NCBI GenBank assembly: GCA_963806635.1
Contig: CAWDZA010000023.1
Location: 216,907 to 280,906 of the forward strand
Reading direction: 5' to 3'
Source of the DNA: CAVVEQ01 sp963806635
Lineage (GTDB): Bacteria > Chloroflexota > Anaerolineae > Anaerolineales > Anaerolineaceae
DNA length: 64,000 nt
Below the pieces are notes generated by a model. That model saw only the letters and a list, made by a program, of their open reading frames with translations. It was not told where the DNA came from and did no database searches. Shown here in pieces: positions 50,225 through 58,620 of this stretch. The position numbers and the translations under genes were made by a program. Positions within the stretch are counted from its first letter, which is position 1. Each line of letters starts with the position of its first letter.

Positions 50225-52298
50225 TTATGGAACCGACCGGAAGGCGCAACCCAATCGGGTGCTGATCTGCTCCAGCGCAGCGGTTTTTTCAGGCGAATCA
50301 GGTACATCGCGGGCAATGCGCTGCCAGAGCAGGCATAACGGAGGCAGATTCTGGTTGAGCGGGTCCAGCCCTTCGGTGCTGAGGGCGAGCGCGTTCTGCC
50401 AATTCCCATTATGGGCAAAGGCTTCGATCAACGGCAGCCTTTCGCCGACCTGGTTCGAAACCAGCCCCTTTTCCAGGGCTTCTTTTGAAAGGCGGGCAGC
50501 CTCAGACCAGTCTCCCTTCTGCCGGGCAAGGTCTATCTTTTCAAAATAGGAACACCAGCCGCCGTCATCGGTGAAGGTGAAAATCCCCCCGGGCAGGGCG
50601 GGCGAGCCCTCCGTCTGTATCAGGCTGCGATCAGAGATGGCGGCAGTCTGCTGCTGAAGCGCATCCAGGTTGGGGTTGGAGGCGTCGATCTCGGGGTCGA
50701 GCACGCGCAGGCAGCGGTTGACCTGGTAATAGAAACCCAGGGCGCGGTCGGTGCTGCCATTGAATACGGCGGTGAGAAAATCGTGCTGGAACTGGGTGCC
50801 TGGGGCCAGCCCTGGCAGTTCCTCTCCCAGGCGCAGGGTCGGATACTCATAAGCGTAATTCAAGTCACCGCCGGAATACCCGGGATCGTAGATCCAGTTC
50901 AGCGGGGCATTGAGCGAGTTGTCGCTTTCATATTTAAGGAATAACTCGTTGGAAAGCAGCATGGTGCCGGGGGCAAGGGCAGGGATGCGCGCGGTGAGCT
51001 GCTGGAAGAAGCGCTGCTGGTCGTTCCAGTCCTGGCGGTAGCTGAGCTGGTTCTGGTACTGCCGCCCCACGCTGAAGGCCACGATCAGCGCAACGAGCAG
51101 CGAGGGCAGCCAGGCTGCCTTTTTCAGCCAGGCAGCCAGAAGTGCGATGAGCCCCGCAAGCAAAAGGGAAGAGCCCAGCATAAAGGGGATCAGAAAGCGG
51201 TCGTAGGGGTAATCGAAGACCACCGGCACCTGGATCAGCCAGAATGGCCAGCCGGCCAGCAGCAGGGCGCCAACCCCCAACCCGGTTAGCTGAAGCGCGT
51301 CGCGCCTGGTTGATCCGGCTGGTTCGCGGTTTTCCCACCGGCGGGATAGATGCAGGAAGAGGAAGACAACCCCCGCGGTGGCTGCCACCAGCGCGCCGAG
51401 ATAGAGCATGATCCGCTGCCAGCCGGGAGCCTGCGCGGGAAACGTGGCGATTTGAGCCCAGCTCCGCCCGGTTGCAGCCCACAGGTCCGCGGCAATGGAG
51501 GAGATCAACCCCCAAAGCGCGGCAAAAGGCGCGGATTTGAAAGTGGAGAGGAGGGTGTATTCGTAGTTGGTGTTCTGGTATTTGAAGAAGAGCATACGCC
51601 AAAGAACCACCAGCCCGAAAAGGATCCAATAGGGAGCCGTGGCTAAAGCAGTACGTTTAACCAGCTCTTTTCGGCCAGGATATCGACCCTGCAGCGCCAG
51701 GGCGTGCAATCCCACCCGCAGCAGCTCGAGCACGAAGAAGTATTCCATTGCCAGCAGGTTTACCAGGCTGAGCAGCAGGGCAGGGATGGTGTAGAGCCAA
51801 TAACGCTTGCCCTCAAGTTGGGCACGCACCGATAGCACCCAGGAGAAGAGCAGGCAGCAGAACACCAGAAAGAAGTGCCCGAAGTTGATGGCGGTGAACT
51901 GCATATAGAAGCCGGGAAAGACCAGGAAGAAGAGCGCCGCCCAGGCGGCAAAGCGTCTGTTTTGCGGGAAGAGGGAAGCGAGTAGCATCCAGAGGGCAAC
52001 AGCGCTCAGCCAGCGCCAGAAGATGCCGAAGAGCTGCCACTGCCAGGCGGAGCTGCCCAGGAGCGAGGTGGTGAGGGCAACGATCTGCCCATAAAAGGGG
52101 CGGTTGGTGGAGAAAGTAGCGCGCCAGCCCTTCGGGCCCGGCGGATTTGGCGATCCACAGGAACCACCAGTCGTCCCAGAAAAAACCCAGCCTTCTGATG
52201 CTGAGCCCATAAGCGAGAATGGCGATGAGCAGCAGCAGGGCCGGGATGGCCAGCCACCCAGCGATGGTTTTTAAGCGGTTCCTGTTCTGAACGGACAC
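50225..52298 (-). pseudogene. GT-C-like polytopic membrane protein 2, frameshifted
   Basis: Paralogue of 48148-50196 with the same order: LGFFWDDWWFLWIAKSAGPE, then RPFYGQIVALTTSLLGSSAW, hydrophobic body, and a TPR-like tail (CSYFEKIDLARQKGDWSEAA). The frame changes near 52111-52116; the paralogue has GGTGGAAAAGTAGC where this copy has one extra base, so deletion of one base restores the ORF (about 690 residues). The start is probably GTG 52298, two bases after the corrinoid-protein stop, implying coupled translation. Likely intact in the organism. Confidence 0.8.
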
Positions 52299-52300
52299 CT

Positions 52301-52954
52301 CTATGCCTTCGATGCCACCAGGGATTTTGCCAGCGCCACCGCCGACAAAGCATCGCCGCTGTAACCATCCGCGCCTATCTTTTCTGCCCATTCGCGGGTC
52401 ACCGGGGCGCCCCCGACCATCACCTTCACCCTCGGGCGCAGCCCCTGGTCATCCAGGGCTTCGATCACGCTCTGCTGCCCGGTCATGGTGGTGGTGAGCA
52501 GGGCTGAAACCCCCACGATATCAGCGTTGACCTCGCGGGCTTTTTCCGCAAACTTCGCGAAGGGCACGTCCACGCCCAGGTCGTATACCTCGAAGCCGTT
52601 GGCGGAAAGCAGGGTGCCCACCAGGCTCTTGCCGATCTCGTGGATATCGCCCTTGACTGTTCCCAGCACCACCCGCCCGGCCACTATACGCTCCGAACCA
52701 CGCCGGGCCATTTCCGGCTCCAGGATGGCAGTGGCCTTCTTCATCGCTTCGGCGGCGATGACCACATCCGGCAGGAAGAGGATGTGCGCGCCGAAATCCA
52801 CACCCACCTGCTGCATCCCGGGCAGATACCCCTGGTTGACTGCTTCGAGAGGGTCCACTCCCTCGGCGAGGGCGCGGTGTGCCAATTCCTCGGCAGTATC
52901 CACGTCGCCATCATAGATGGATTGCTTCATTTTTTGGAATAAGGGATTGGACAC
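52301..52954 (-). CDS. B12-binding corrinoid protein of methyltransferase systems
   Basis: A 217-residue protein of the MtbC/MttC/MtgC family. An N-terminal helical cap domain (DVDTAEELAHRALAEGVDPL) precedes the cobalamin domain with GDIHEIGKSLV (DxHxxG; His ligates cobalt), VGVSALLTTTM and VMVGGAPVTREWAEKIGADG. GGAGG is 5 bases before GTG 52954, so I prefer that start to the ATG at 52987. It is the natural methyl acceptor for an MttB-type enzyme; two such enzymes lie 7-9 kb to the left. Its immediate neighbours are GT-C-like membrane proteins, an odd pairing. Confidence 0.93.
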   Translation of the reverse strand: MSNPLFQKMKQSIYDGDVDTAEELAHRALAEGVDPLEAVNQGYLPGMQQVGVDFGAHILFLPDVVIAAEAMKKATAILEPEMARRGSERIVAGRVVLGTVKGDIHEIGKSLVGTLLSANGFEVYDLGVDVPFAKFAEKAREVNADIVGVSALLTTTMTGQQSVIEALDDQGLRPRVKVMVGGAPVTREWAEKIGADGYSGDALSAVALAKSLVASKA

Positions 52955-53023
52955 GGCAGCCTCCGCTAAGTATTCGATGAAATCCAATTATACAGGGGAA
53001 GAGCAGGGGTACGGAGGGCGGGA

Positions 53024-53554
53024 CTAGGGTGTGCAGGTCCAGCCGCCGCTGAAGGGAACGGTGGGGAATGGCTCGAAATCGTAGGTGATGACGTGCGTAT
53101 CGGGGATCTGGACGTTGTTGAAGATGCCCGAGCCATTCCCATCCAGAAAGATCGGGGCGTCGGTGACCGATCCCATGAAAGTCCATTTATTTTCCGCACC
53201 CATGATGATGGCCAGGTAGAGGTAGTCGGGCTCCCCGGTCGATTGCTGCACGCCGGTGATCTGTACCTCGATGCGCCCGGGGTCCAGCTTGTTGGGGGTG
53301 TTCTCCGCCACCAGGTTGAGCGGCTCGCCGGGTTTGAAGCCCTTGCAGGCAGTGATATTCAGGTTGACGCCGTTCCCGCCGGGCGGGACGAGGGTGAAGG
53401 TGCCGCCGGGGAGCGAGGAGAGCTCGCCATAGGGGGTGAGCGGCGCCAGGGTGGGAGGGGGTCCGAGGGTCGGCTCCAGGATGCCAGCCGAGGGGGTGCA
53501 GGCGGAGATGGCGAGGAAGGCCAGGAGCAGGCCGGCAAGGGCGGTGCGGGTCAT
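53024..53554 (-). CDS. Lipoprotein of unknown function
   Basis: A 176-residue lipoprotein from ATG 53554: signal MTRTALAGLLLAFLAISAC with lipobox ISAC, then a Pro/Leu-rich spacer. The mature domain is beta-rich with GGTFTLVPPGGNGVNLNIT and GRIEVQITGVQQSTG, and two cysteines (TACKG and a final TCTP) that might pair. I recognise no family. A TATAAT box ends 9 bases before the ATG, suggesting a leaderless or nearly leaderless transcript. Confidence 0.75.
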   Translation of the reverse strand: MTRTALAGLLLAFLAISACTPSAGILEPTLGPPPTLAPLTPYGELSSLPGGTFTLVPPGGNGVNLNITACKGFKPGEPLNLVAENTPNKLDPGRIEVQITGVQQSTGEPDYLYLAIIMGAENKWTFMGSVTDAPIFLDGNGSGIFNNVQIPDTHVITYDFEPFPTVPFSGGWTCTP

Positions 53555-53563
53555 GACGGGCAT

Positions 53564-53569
53564 ATTATA
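53564..53569 (-). promoter_or_regulatory. -10 box for the 53024-53554 lipoprotein
   Basis: TATAAT on the minus strand, 9 bases before ATG 53554. No good -35 is visible. Confidence 0.5.
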
Positions 53570-53695
53570 CAGAGAAACGGGGGAGTTGGGATGATGTGGT
53601 TTAGATCGAAAGGGTGAAACCGCAGGGCGGGATTTGTTCGTGTACTCGTCATTTATCACCAATTTCCAACCATGAATCATCGTTTTTGGAGAAAG

Positions 53696-53725
53696 AAAGG
53701 GAGGGCGCCGAGGCGCCCTCCCTTT
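53696..53725 (-). terminator. Terminator after the epimerase gene
   Basis: A 14-bp perfect GC-rich stem (AAAGGGAGGGCGCC / GGCGCCCTCCCTTT) with a tiny loop, followed on the minus strand by TTTCTTTCT. Confidence 0.85.
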
Positions 53726-53774
53726 CCGGTTGATGAAGTATTTGCGAATCCAATCATCTTTTTACCTTGGTCAG

Positions 53775-54716
53775 CTAATTTAGGTTTTGTTTGTACCAGG
53801 CAGCTGTTTCCCTAAGCGCCACAGGCAGGGGGGTTGCCTTCATGCCGAATGTTTTCTCAAACTTGCTCGAATCTACAACGAAGGGTTTCTCGAATTCATA
53901 CATCATTTCAACCGATTCTCTTGCCTCGGGGATAAACAAGCCTCCGATCGACATCATAAATTTCCCCATGGTTGAGATCTTTGGCTCAACCCCCGCTTCC
54001 TCACAAAAGAGGCGAATGAATTCCCCCTGTGTGATTGAGGGCATATCATTCGGGACATGCCAGGCCTGGCCGTCTGCTTCTCCCTTTTCTCCCAAAATCA
54101 CCAGCGCTTTCCCGAAATCGGGGACGTATGTGTAGGTATGGGGGACATCGAGCCGTCCTCCAACCTGGGCTGATTTCCCTTTAAGTAAAGGCGGAAACAC
54201 GCGGTCGCCCATCGCCGAGCTAGTCCCCCAGGGGCCGAAGTAGTCAGAGGCACGACCTACCGTAACCCGGAGCTTCCCCTGCTGGTGCGCTTCCAGGGCG
54301 GCACGGGATAACTCCGCGCGGGTCCGTCCTTTTCGTGTTTGAGCAGCATAGGGCAAATCTTCTTTCAAGATCTTTCCGTTTGTTTTGCCGTACATATACA
54401 TATTTTCCACAAGCACCAGTTTTGCGGTTCCTCCCGTGAGCCCCTCGATGATGGACGCCTGCAGGGGCGGGAATTTCTGGGGCCATTCATAATAGGCTGG
54501 TTGCGCGCACTGGTATACAACGACAGCGTCCTTTGTAACACTTCGAACCTCGTCGGGATGATAAAGGTCTGCGGCAACCAATTCGATCCCAGCCGGAGGG
54601 TTCAACATATTCCCGGTTCGGTTAACCACTCGAACTTGCTTATTCCTGCAAATGAGCTCGTTTGTTATTGCGCGTCCGATCGCGCCATTCCCGAAAATTA
54701 CATGCAAATCTGACAT
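53775..54716 (-). CDS. NAD(P)-dependent epimerase/dehydratase family protein
   Basis: A 313-residue extended SDR. The N-terminal nucleotide loop is VIFGNGAIGRAITNEL (GxGxxG variant). VLVENMYMYGK carries the catalytic-type Tyr with a Lys two residues on, rather than the classical YxxxK. The substrate region includes DVPHTYTYVPDFGKALVILG. It may be an atypical or redox-sensing SDR. It is 3 bases downstream of the tetR stop, so the pair is one operon, probably induced by the compound TetR senses. Confidence 0.88.
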   Translation of the reverse strand: MSDLHVIFGNGAIGRAITNELICRNKQVRVVNRTGNMLNPPAGIELVAADLYHPDEVRSVTKDAVVVYQCAQPAYYEWPQKFPPLQASIIEGLTGGTAKLVLVENMYMYGKTNGKILKEDLPYAAQTRKGRTRAELSRAALEAHQQGKLRVTVGRASDYFGPWGTSSAMGDRVFPPLLKGKSAQVGGRLDVPHTYTYVPDFGKALVILGEKGEADGQAWHVPNDMPSITQGEFIRLFCEEAGVEPKISTMGKFMMSIGGLFIPEARESVEMMYEFEKPFVVDSSKFEKTFGMKATPLPVALRETAAWYKQNLN

Positions 54717-54719
54717 TTT

Positions 54720-55406
54720 CTACTCCTCTAAATATTGATTCAGGATGTTTTCTACTTCACGGCGATAGACTTCGCCGGGATCCGTGATAAAACCGGGCAT
54801 TTGCTCCCCAATTTCCATGGAGACCAGGCCGTGCACCCTGCTTGCAATGACCACGGCAAGGTATAAAACCTCAATGTCCGGCCCCTGGATATTCTGTTTC
54901 CAGGCGTCGAGCATGGCGCTGAGGGCTGGGGTTTTCGGAGCCAGAATGCCCACTTTTAGGTTTCCGGATTGAAGCCCGGCATCCAAAACACCCATAAGCG
55001 GAATAAGTGAACCAGCGGCGGCGGGCAGGGTAATTTCTGCAGGCGCGTGATATCCGGGGATCGGTGTTCCAAAAATCAAATGATAGCGCTGGGGGTATTT
55101 CATCGCCCAATCCCGGTATGCCATTCCCAGGATTCGCAATCTCTCAGCTGGGGAGCGGCTGGGATCATCCGATTCTTTTTGCGCCTGACCGAAAGAGGTG
55201 AAGGCATCCACAATAAGCGCGGTGACCAGGTCGTCGCGCCGGGGGAAATAGTTATAGATCGCCGGCGCAGTGATTCCCAGCTCCCGGGCGATCGCGCGCA
55301 GCGAAAGCGCGGCAGCTCCTTTTTCAGCGATCTGTTTCCAGGCAGTTTCTTTAATGCGATCATGTAGATTTTCTTGCTGAGCATCCTGTTTTGGTCGTGG
55401 AGACAT
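54720..55406 (-). CDS. TetR/AcrR-family regulator with WHG domain
   Basis: A 228-residue repressor. The HTH is ALSLRAIARELGITAPAIYN followed by YFPRRDDLVTALI. The ligand domain includes YRDWAMKYPQRYHLIFGTPI and resembles the WHG-type C-terminal domain. Directly upstream are a consensus promoter and an 11+11 bp inverted repeat that covers its -10, so it should repress itself and the downstream epimerase gene. Confidence 0.92.
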   Translation of the reverse strand: MSPRPKQDAQQENLHDRIKETAWKQIAEKGAAALSLRAIARELGITAPAIYNYFPRRDDLVTALIVDAFTSFGQAQKESDDPSRSPAERLRILGMAYRDWAMKYPQRYHLIFGTPIPGYHAPAEITLPAAAGSLIPLMGVLDAGLQSGNLKVGILAPKTPALSAMLDAWKQNIQGPDIEVLYLAVVIASRVHGLVSMEIGEQMPGFITDPGEVYRREVENILNQYLEE

Positions 55407-55431
55407 CTCTTTGATTCCTTATATAAAATAA

Positions 55432-55464
55432 ACACCGTATATTTACAGCATTAATATACAGTGT
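55432..55464. promoter_or_regulatory. TetR operator (imperfect palindrome)
   Basis: ACACCGTATAT (55432-55442) and ATATACAGTGT (55454-55464) form an inverted repeat with one mismatch and an 11-base spacer. The right arm overlaps the -10 box of the tetR promoter. Confidence 0.75.
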
Positions 55465-55481
55465 ATAATAAATTTTGTCAA
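55453..55481 (-). promoter_or_regulatory. Sigma-70-type promoter of the tetR-epimerase operon
   Basis: Minus strand: TTGACA (55481-55476), 17-base spacer, TATATT (55458-55453). It is the best -35/-10 pair seen in the window. Confidence 0.8.
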
Positions 55482-55549
55482 GAGGTCAATTTCAAACTAA
55501 AAATATTGGGTTTGTAATTCAGATGCCGTTCGTGTACCTGCAGCAGTAG

Positions 55550-55570
55550 GGCGGGTGCAGCGTACCCGCC
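55550..55570. repeat. Small GC-rich inverted repeat
   Basis: GGCGGGT - 7 bases - ACCCGCC, in the gap between tetR and the Hsp20 genes. REP-like shape; no second copy seen here. Confidence 0.4.
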
Positions 55571-55595
55571 AAACATTTCCATCCCCTAATTAAAA

Positions 55596-55621
55596 CCAGG
55601 GCGACTGAGCAGCCGCCCTGG
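55596..55621 (-). terminator. Terminator of the Hsp20 operon
   Basis: CCAGGGCG / CGCCCTGG stem with a 10-base loop, followed on the minus strand by TTTTAATTA, 14 bases past the last hsp20 stop. Confidence 0.75.
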
Positions 55622-55634
55622 CAGCAATTCACGC

Positions 55635-56129
55635 TCAGGCGCCTTTCACATCGATCCTGCGGGTCTTCGCCGCTTCCCCGGCCGGCTTTGGCAGGGTGAT
55701 GGTGAGCACGCCATTTTTTAAATCCGCACCCACCTTTTCAGCATCCACCTCCACACCCAGCGGGATCTGGCGCTCGAAGGATCCATACGAGCGCTCGATG
55801 CGGTGGTACTGTCCCTTCTTCTCCTCATGTTCCGAGCTTTTCTCGCCGCGCAGGGTGAGCACATCCCGTTGGATTGAGATGTAGATATCCTTGGCATCCA
55901 TCCCGGGCAGCTCGGCGGTGACGCGGATTTCCTTTTCGTCCTCCTCCATGTCCACGCGCGGGGTGAAGGATGCCCCCATTTCCTCATAGTGTAACAGACC
56001 GGGCAGGGGAGACATGAAATCGTCAAAGAGTCTGTTCATGCGCCGCTGCATGGTAATAAAGGGGTCATCCTCTGTCCTGCGGCTTTCGATAGGGGAGGGT
56101 TTCCTGGAAACAATATTTCTTTCAGTCAT
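55635..56129 (-). CDS. Hsp20/alpha-crystallin family chaperone (third in tandem)
   Basis: A 164-residue small heat-shock protein. The N-terminal arm (MNRLFDDFMSPLPGLLHYEE) precedes the alpha-crystallin domain with VRVTAELPGMDAKDIYISIQ and the GVLTITLPKPA motif. AGGAGG lies before the ATG. ATP-independent holdase that binds unfolding proteins. It has the longest N-terminal arm of the three. Confidence 0.95.
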   Translation of the reverse strand: MTERNIVSRKPSPIESRRTEDDPFITMQRRMNRLFDDFMSPLPGLLHYEEMGASFTPRVDMEEDEKEIRVTAELPGMDAKDIYISIQRDVLTLRGEKSSEHEEKKGQYHRIERSYGSFERQIPLGVEVDAEKVGADLKNGVLTITLPKPAGEAAKTRRIDVKGA

Positions 56130-56150
56130 TTCAGCCTCCTTTTCGAAATA

Positions 56151-56555
56151 TTACCCGGCTTTCACCGCGATCTTGCGCGACCGGGCAGCTGGCGTTTTTG
56201 GAAGGTGCAGGGTAAGCACACCGTTGCGCACCACCGCTTCGATCTTTTCGCGGTCGATCTCGCCGCTCAGCACAAAGCTGCGCTGGAAGTCGCCCAGGCC
56301 GTATTCCTGGTATGCCAGGCGGAGGTTTTCGTATCTGCCCACATCCACCTGGGCGTTTATGGTAAGGATATTCTTTTCCAGGGTGATATCCACCCGGCTT
56401 TCATCAGCGCCGGGGATATCGGCATTAACAAGGATTTCCTTGTCGGTTTCATAAATATCGGTACGCGGCAGGTAGACGCGGTTGGAACGGGTGCGCTCGC
56501 CTTCAGCCAGAGAAGTTTCCTGTTTACGGGTATCGAGGGAATTATCTTTATCCAT
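56151..56555 (-). CDS. Hsp20/alpha-crystallin family chaperone (second in tandem)
   Basis: A 134-residue protein of the HSP16-like subgroup: VYLPRTDIYETDKEILVNAD, IPGADESRVDITLEKNILTI, and the C-terminal NGVLTLHLPKTPAARSRKIA. Short N-terminal arm. AAGGAGG before the ATG. Divergent from its two neighbours, so the three genes did not arise by recent duplication. Confidence 0.95.
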   Translation of the reverse strand: MDKDNSLDTRKQETSLAEGERTRSNRVYLPRTDIYETDKEILVNADIPGADESRVDITLEKNILTINAQVDVGRYENLRLAYQEYGLGDFQRSFVLSGEIDREKIEAVVRNGVLTLHLPKTPAARSRKIAVKAG

Positions 56556-56565
56556 GGCAGCCTCC

Positions 56566-57000
56566 TTAATTGGCTTTGACTTTTATCTTTTTGGGTTTAT
56601 CAGCTTCCGCCCGCGGTAGGCGGATGGTAAGCAAACCCTTTTCAAGGGTGGCTTCCACCTTGCCTGGCTCCACCGGGTAGGGCAGCTCGATCGTCCGGCT
56701 GAACTTCCCAAACAGGCGTTCCTGGCGGTGGACCCCAGCATCCTCTGGAAGGTCATCCGCGGGGCGTTGGCCCGAAATGGACAAACTTGCCCCCAGCACG
56801 TTGATCTCCAGGTCGTCCAGGTTGATGCCGGGGAGCTCGGCAGTGACCACCTGCTCATCCTCCCCCACCCAAAGATTGACCGCGGGGTATCCGCCCACGG
56901 GACGGCGGGACGGGTAGACATCGTCGAACAGGCGGTTCATTTCCCGCTGCAGACGGTCCATCTCGTCCCAATTGGAAGAAAGTGGGAATCTTGCGTACAT
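56566..57000 (-). CDS. Hsp20/alpha-crystallin family chaperone (first in tandem)
   Basis: A 144-residue protein from ATG 57000, preceded by AGGAGG; a longer reading to 57219 is not supported. Arm SNWDEMDRLQREMNRLFDDV, core VVTAELPGINLDDLEINVLG and C-terminal GLLTIRLPRAEADKPKKIKV. It leads the three-gene operon; intergenic gaps are 10 and 21 bases. No CIRCE-type repeat was seen upstream. Confidence 0.95.
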   Translation of the reverse strand: MYARFPLSSNWDEMDRLQREMNRLFDDVYPSRRPVGGYPAVNLWVGEDEQVVTAELPGINLDDLEINVLGASLSISGQRPADDLPEDAGVHRQERLFGKFSRTIELPYPVEPGKVEATLEKGLLTIRLPRAEADKPKKIKVKAN

Positions 57001-57132
57001 AATCAACCTCCTGCTGAATAATTTGGCTTTCAATCCGGATTTTAGGAGACCTGTATAAGAATTCCGTAAAAGGAATATATGAAGAATATATAAAACAGTC
57101 CTGCGAGGCGAAAAAGGTACAAAGCCAGCCCG

Positions 57133-57141
57133 TGCTATAAT
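57133..57141 (+). promoter_or_regulatory. Extended -10 promoter, probably leaderless
   Basis: TGCTATAAT ends 8 bases before ATG 57150, the same 9-mer and geometry as at 35543-35551. Confidence 0.6.
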
Positions 57142-57149
57142 CCTTCCTG

Positions 57150-58586
57150 ATGGCGGAAAAGAATCGAAAATCCTCCAAAAAGACCGTGCGCACAGATGCC
57201 CGCCGGCGGGATTGGGCAATTTTCGGCGTTGTTTCCTCCATTGGTGTGTTCCTGATCTGGGGTGGGATCTACGCGGTCATTCTCAACAAGCTCAACCAGC
57301 ACCCGTTCACCAGCTTTTCTGCCCCCGCCCTGCGATCCTGGCTTCTCTTTCTGCCATTCCTCCTGCCGCTCTTCTGGCCGTTCCTCTATTTTCGCCGCGG
57401 TTGGTTCGCCACCTTTTATAACCTCTACCCGCACGAGAAACGCGAATCCAGTTTCGGGGATATCTGCCTGATGTGCGATGGCATCGACCGCGACGGTCGG
57501 GTCTACCAGGCTGCGGTGACCGTGAACGGCGTCAAAAAGACGCGCGCGCACTTCATCTGCGACCGCTGTGTGGAACTGGCCGCGCACGATAAGAAACGCC
57601 TGATCGGTTTGGGGATACTGGCGGTGGCGATTCCCTCCATACTATGGACTCTGAACACCCAGCCCGGCACCTTAAGCCAAACGATCGCGATCCTCACCAC
57701 TCTCTTTGCCATCATTGCCAGTTGGTGGATATTCACTTCCGAGATCACTGATAAGGACAAGCAAACCATCGGCTCACGGCAGGTTACCAGGTTCCTGCTG
57801 GAACCTCCACCACCGGTTGTCTATGAGCGGGTGAAGAAAACCCCAGAGCCCGCCACCCCGCCAGCACCGGCTGCTGCCGCTGCCATCCCCGGCTGGACGG
57901 ATACCCCGTTGCCCCCGCCGGCGGTTCCCCCGCCTTCTTCCGCTCCTGCCTCGGGGCTTGCGCCGGTGGTCGTGCGTCCGCTTTCCACCGACGACCGTCA
58001 CCTGGTGGAGCTGCCCGAGCTGGCCAGCATCGGGCATCCCTTCAAGATCCATGTCTTCACCGTCCCCAGCATGGAGACCGCGGAGCAGCTTCAGGCCTCC
58101 CTGCGGGTGGGCAAGAACAACGAGCGCCTTGAGGGATACATCTGCAGCCGGCTGCTCTTCCTGCTGAATGCGGCCCAGCCCATCCAGAACGTGGATGGCA
58201 ACCCCAGCCGCATCAACCTCAGCAACCTCTGGCTGCTGCAGGATATCTGGATCATGATCATCGTTCAATCCGAGATCCACGCTCTGGAGCGCTCCTCGGT
58301 GTGGCGCTCGTGCCAGCTGGATGGTAACATCCTCGATGTCTTCAAGGATGGCGACCGCGTGTTGCGGGTGATCGATAAATACGCGAAGGAGCAGGAAAAA
58401 GCCCCGCCCTTTAAATCACCGATCGAAAATGTCGCCCCGGCTGCTGCGGAACCAAAAAAGGCGCCGGAGCCAGAGAGTGCGCCCCCCGAGGCGATGGATA
58501 ACACCGCGCAGATCAAAAAACCTGCCACGCCAGAGCCGCCCGATGAGGGGGATAACACCGCGCGCTTCAAGAAGTGGGTCAGCTGA
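57150..58586 (+). CDS. Membrane protein with zinc-site loop and Pro-rich linker
   Basis: A 478-residue protein. Two N-terminal transmembrane helices (AIFGVVSSIGVFLIWGGIYA, SWLLFLPFLLPLFWPFLYF) are followed by a cytoplasmic or external loop with CLMC and CDRC, a likely zinc site, then two more helices (to about residue 190). A Pro/Ala-rich linker (220-275) joins a C-terminal folded domain (HPFKIHVFTVPSMETAEQLQ through WRSCQLDGNILDVFKDGDRV) and a disordered Pro/Glu tail. I do not recognise the family. The 3' neighbour is a beta-glucosidase 34 bases downstream. Confidence 0.8.
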   Translation: MAEKNRKSSKKTVRTDARRRDWAIFGVVSSIGVFLIWGGIYAVILNKLNQHPFTSFSAPALRSWLLFLPFLLPLFWPFLYFRRGWFATFYNLYPHEKRESSFGDICLMCDGIDRDGRVYQAAVTVNGVKKTRAHFICDRCVELAAHDKKRLIGLGILAVAIPSILWTLNTQPGTLSQTIAILTTLFAIIASWWIFTSEITDKDKQTIGSRQVTRFLLEPPPPVVYERVKKTPEPATPPAPAAAAAIPGWTDTPLPPPAVPPPSSAPASGLAPVVVRPLSTDDRHLVELPELASIGHPFKIHVFTVPSMETAEQLQASLRVGKNNERLEGYICSRLLFLLNAAQPIQNVDGNPSRINLSNLWLLQDIWIMIIVQSEIHALERSSVWRSCQLDGNILDVFKDGDRVLRVIDKYAKEQEKAPPFKSPIENVAPAAAEPKKAPEPESAPPEAMDNTAQIKKPATPEPPDEGDNTARFKKWVS

Positions 58587-58620
58587 CCCGCGCATCTAAA
58601 TAATTACACCAGGAGTCACC

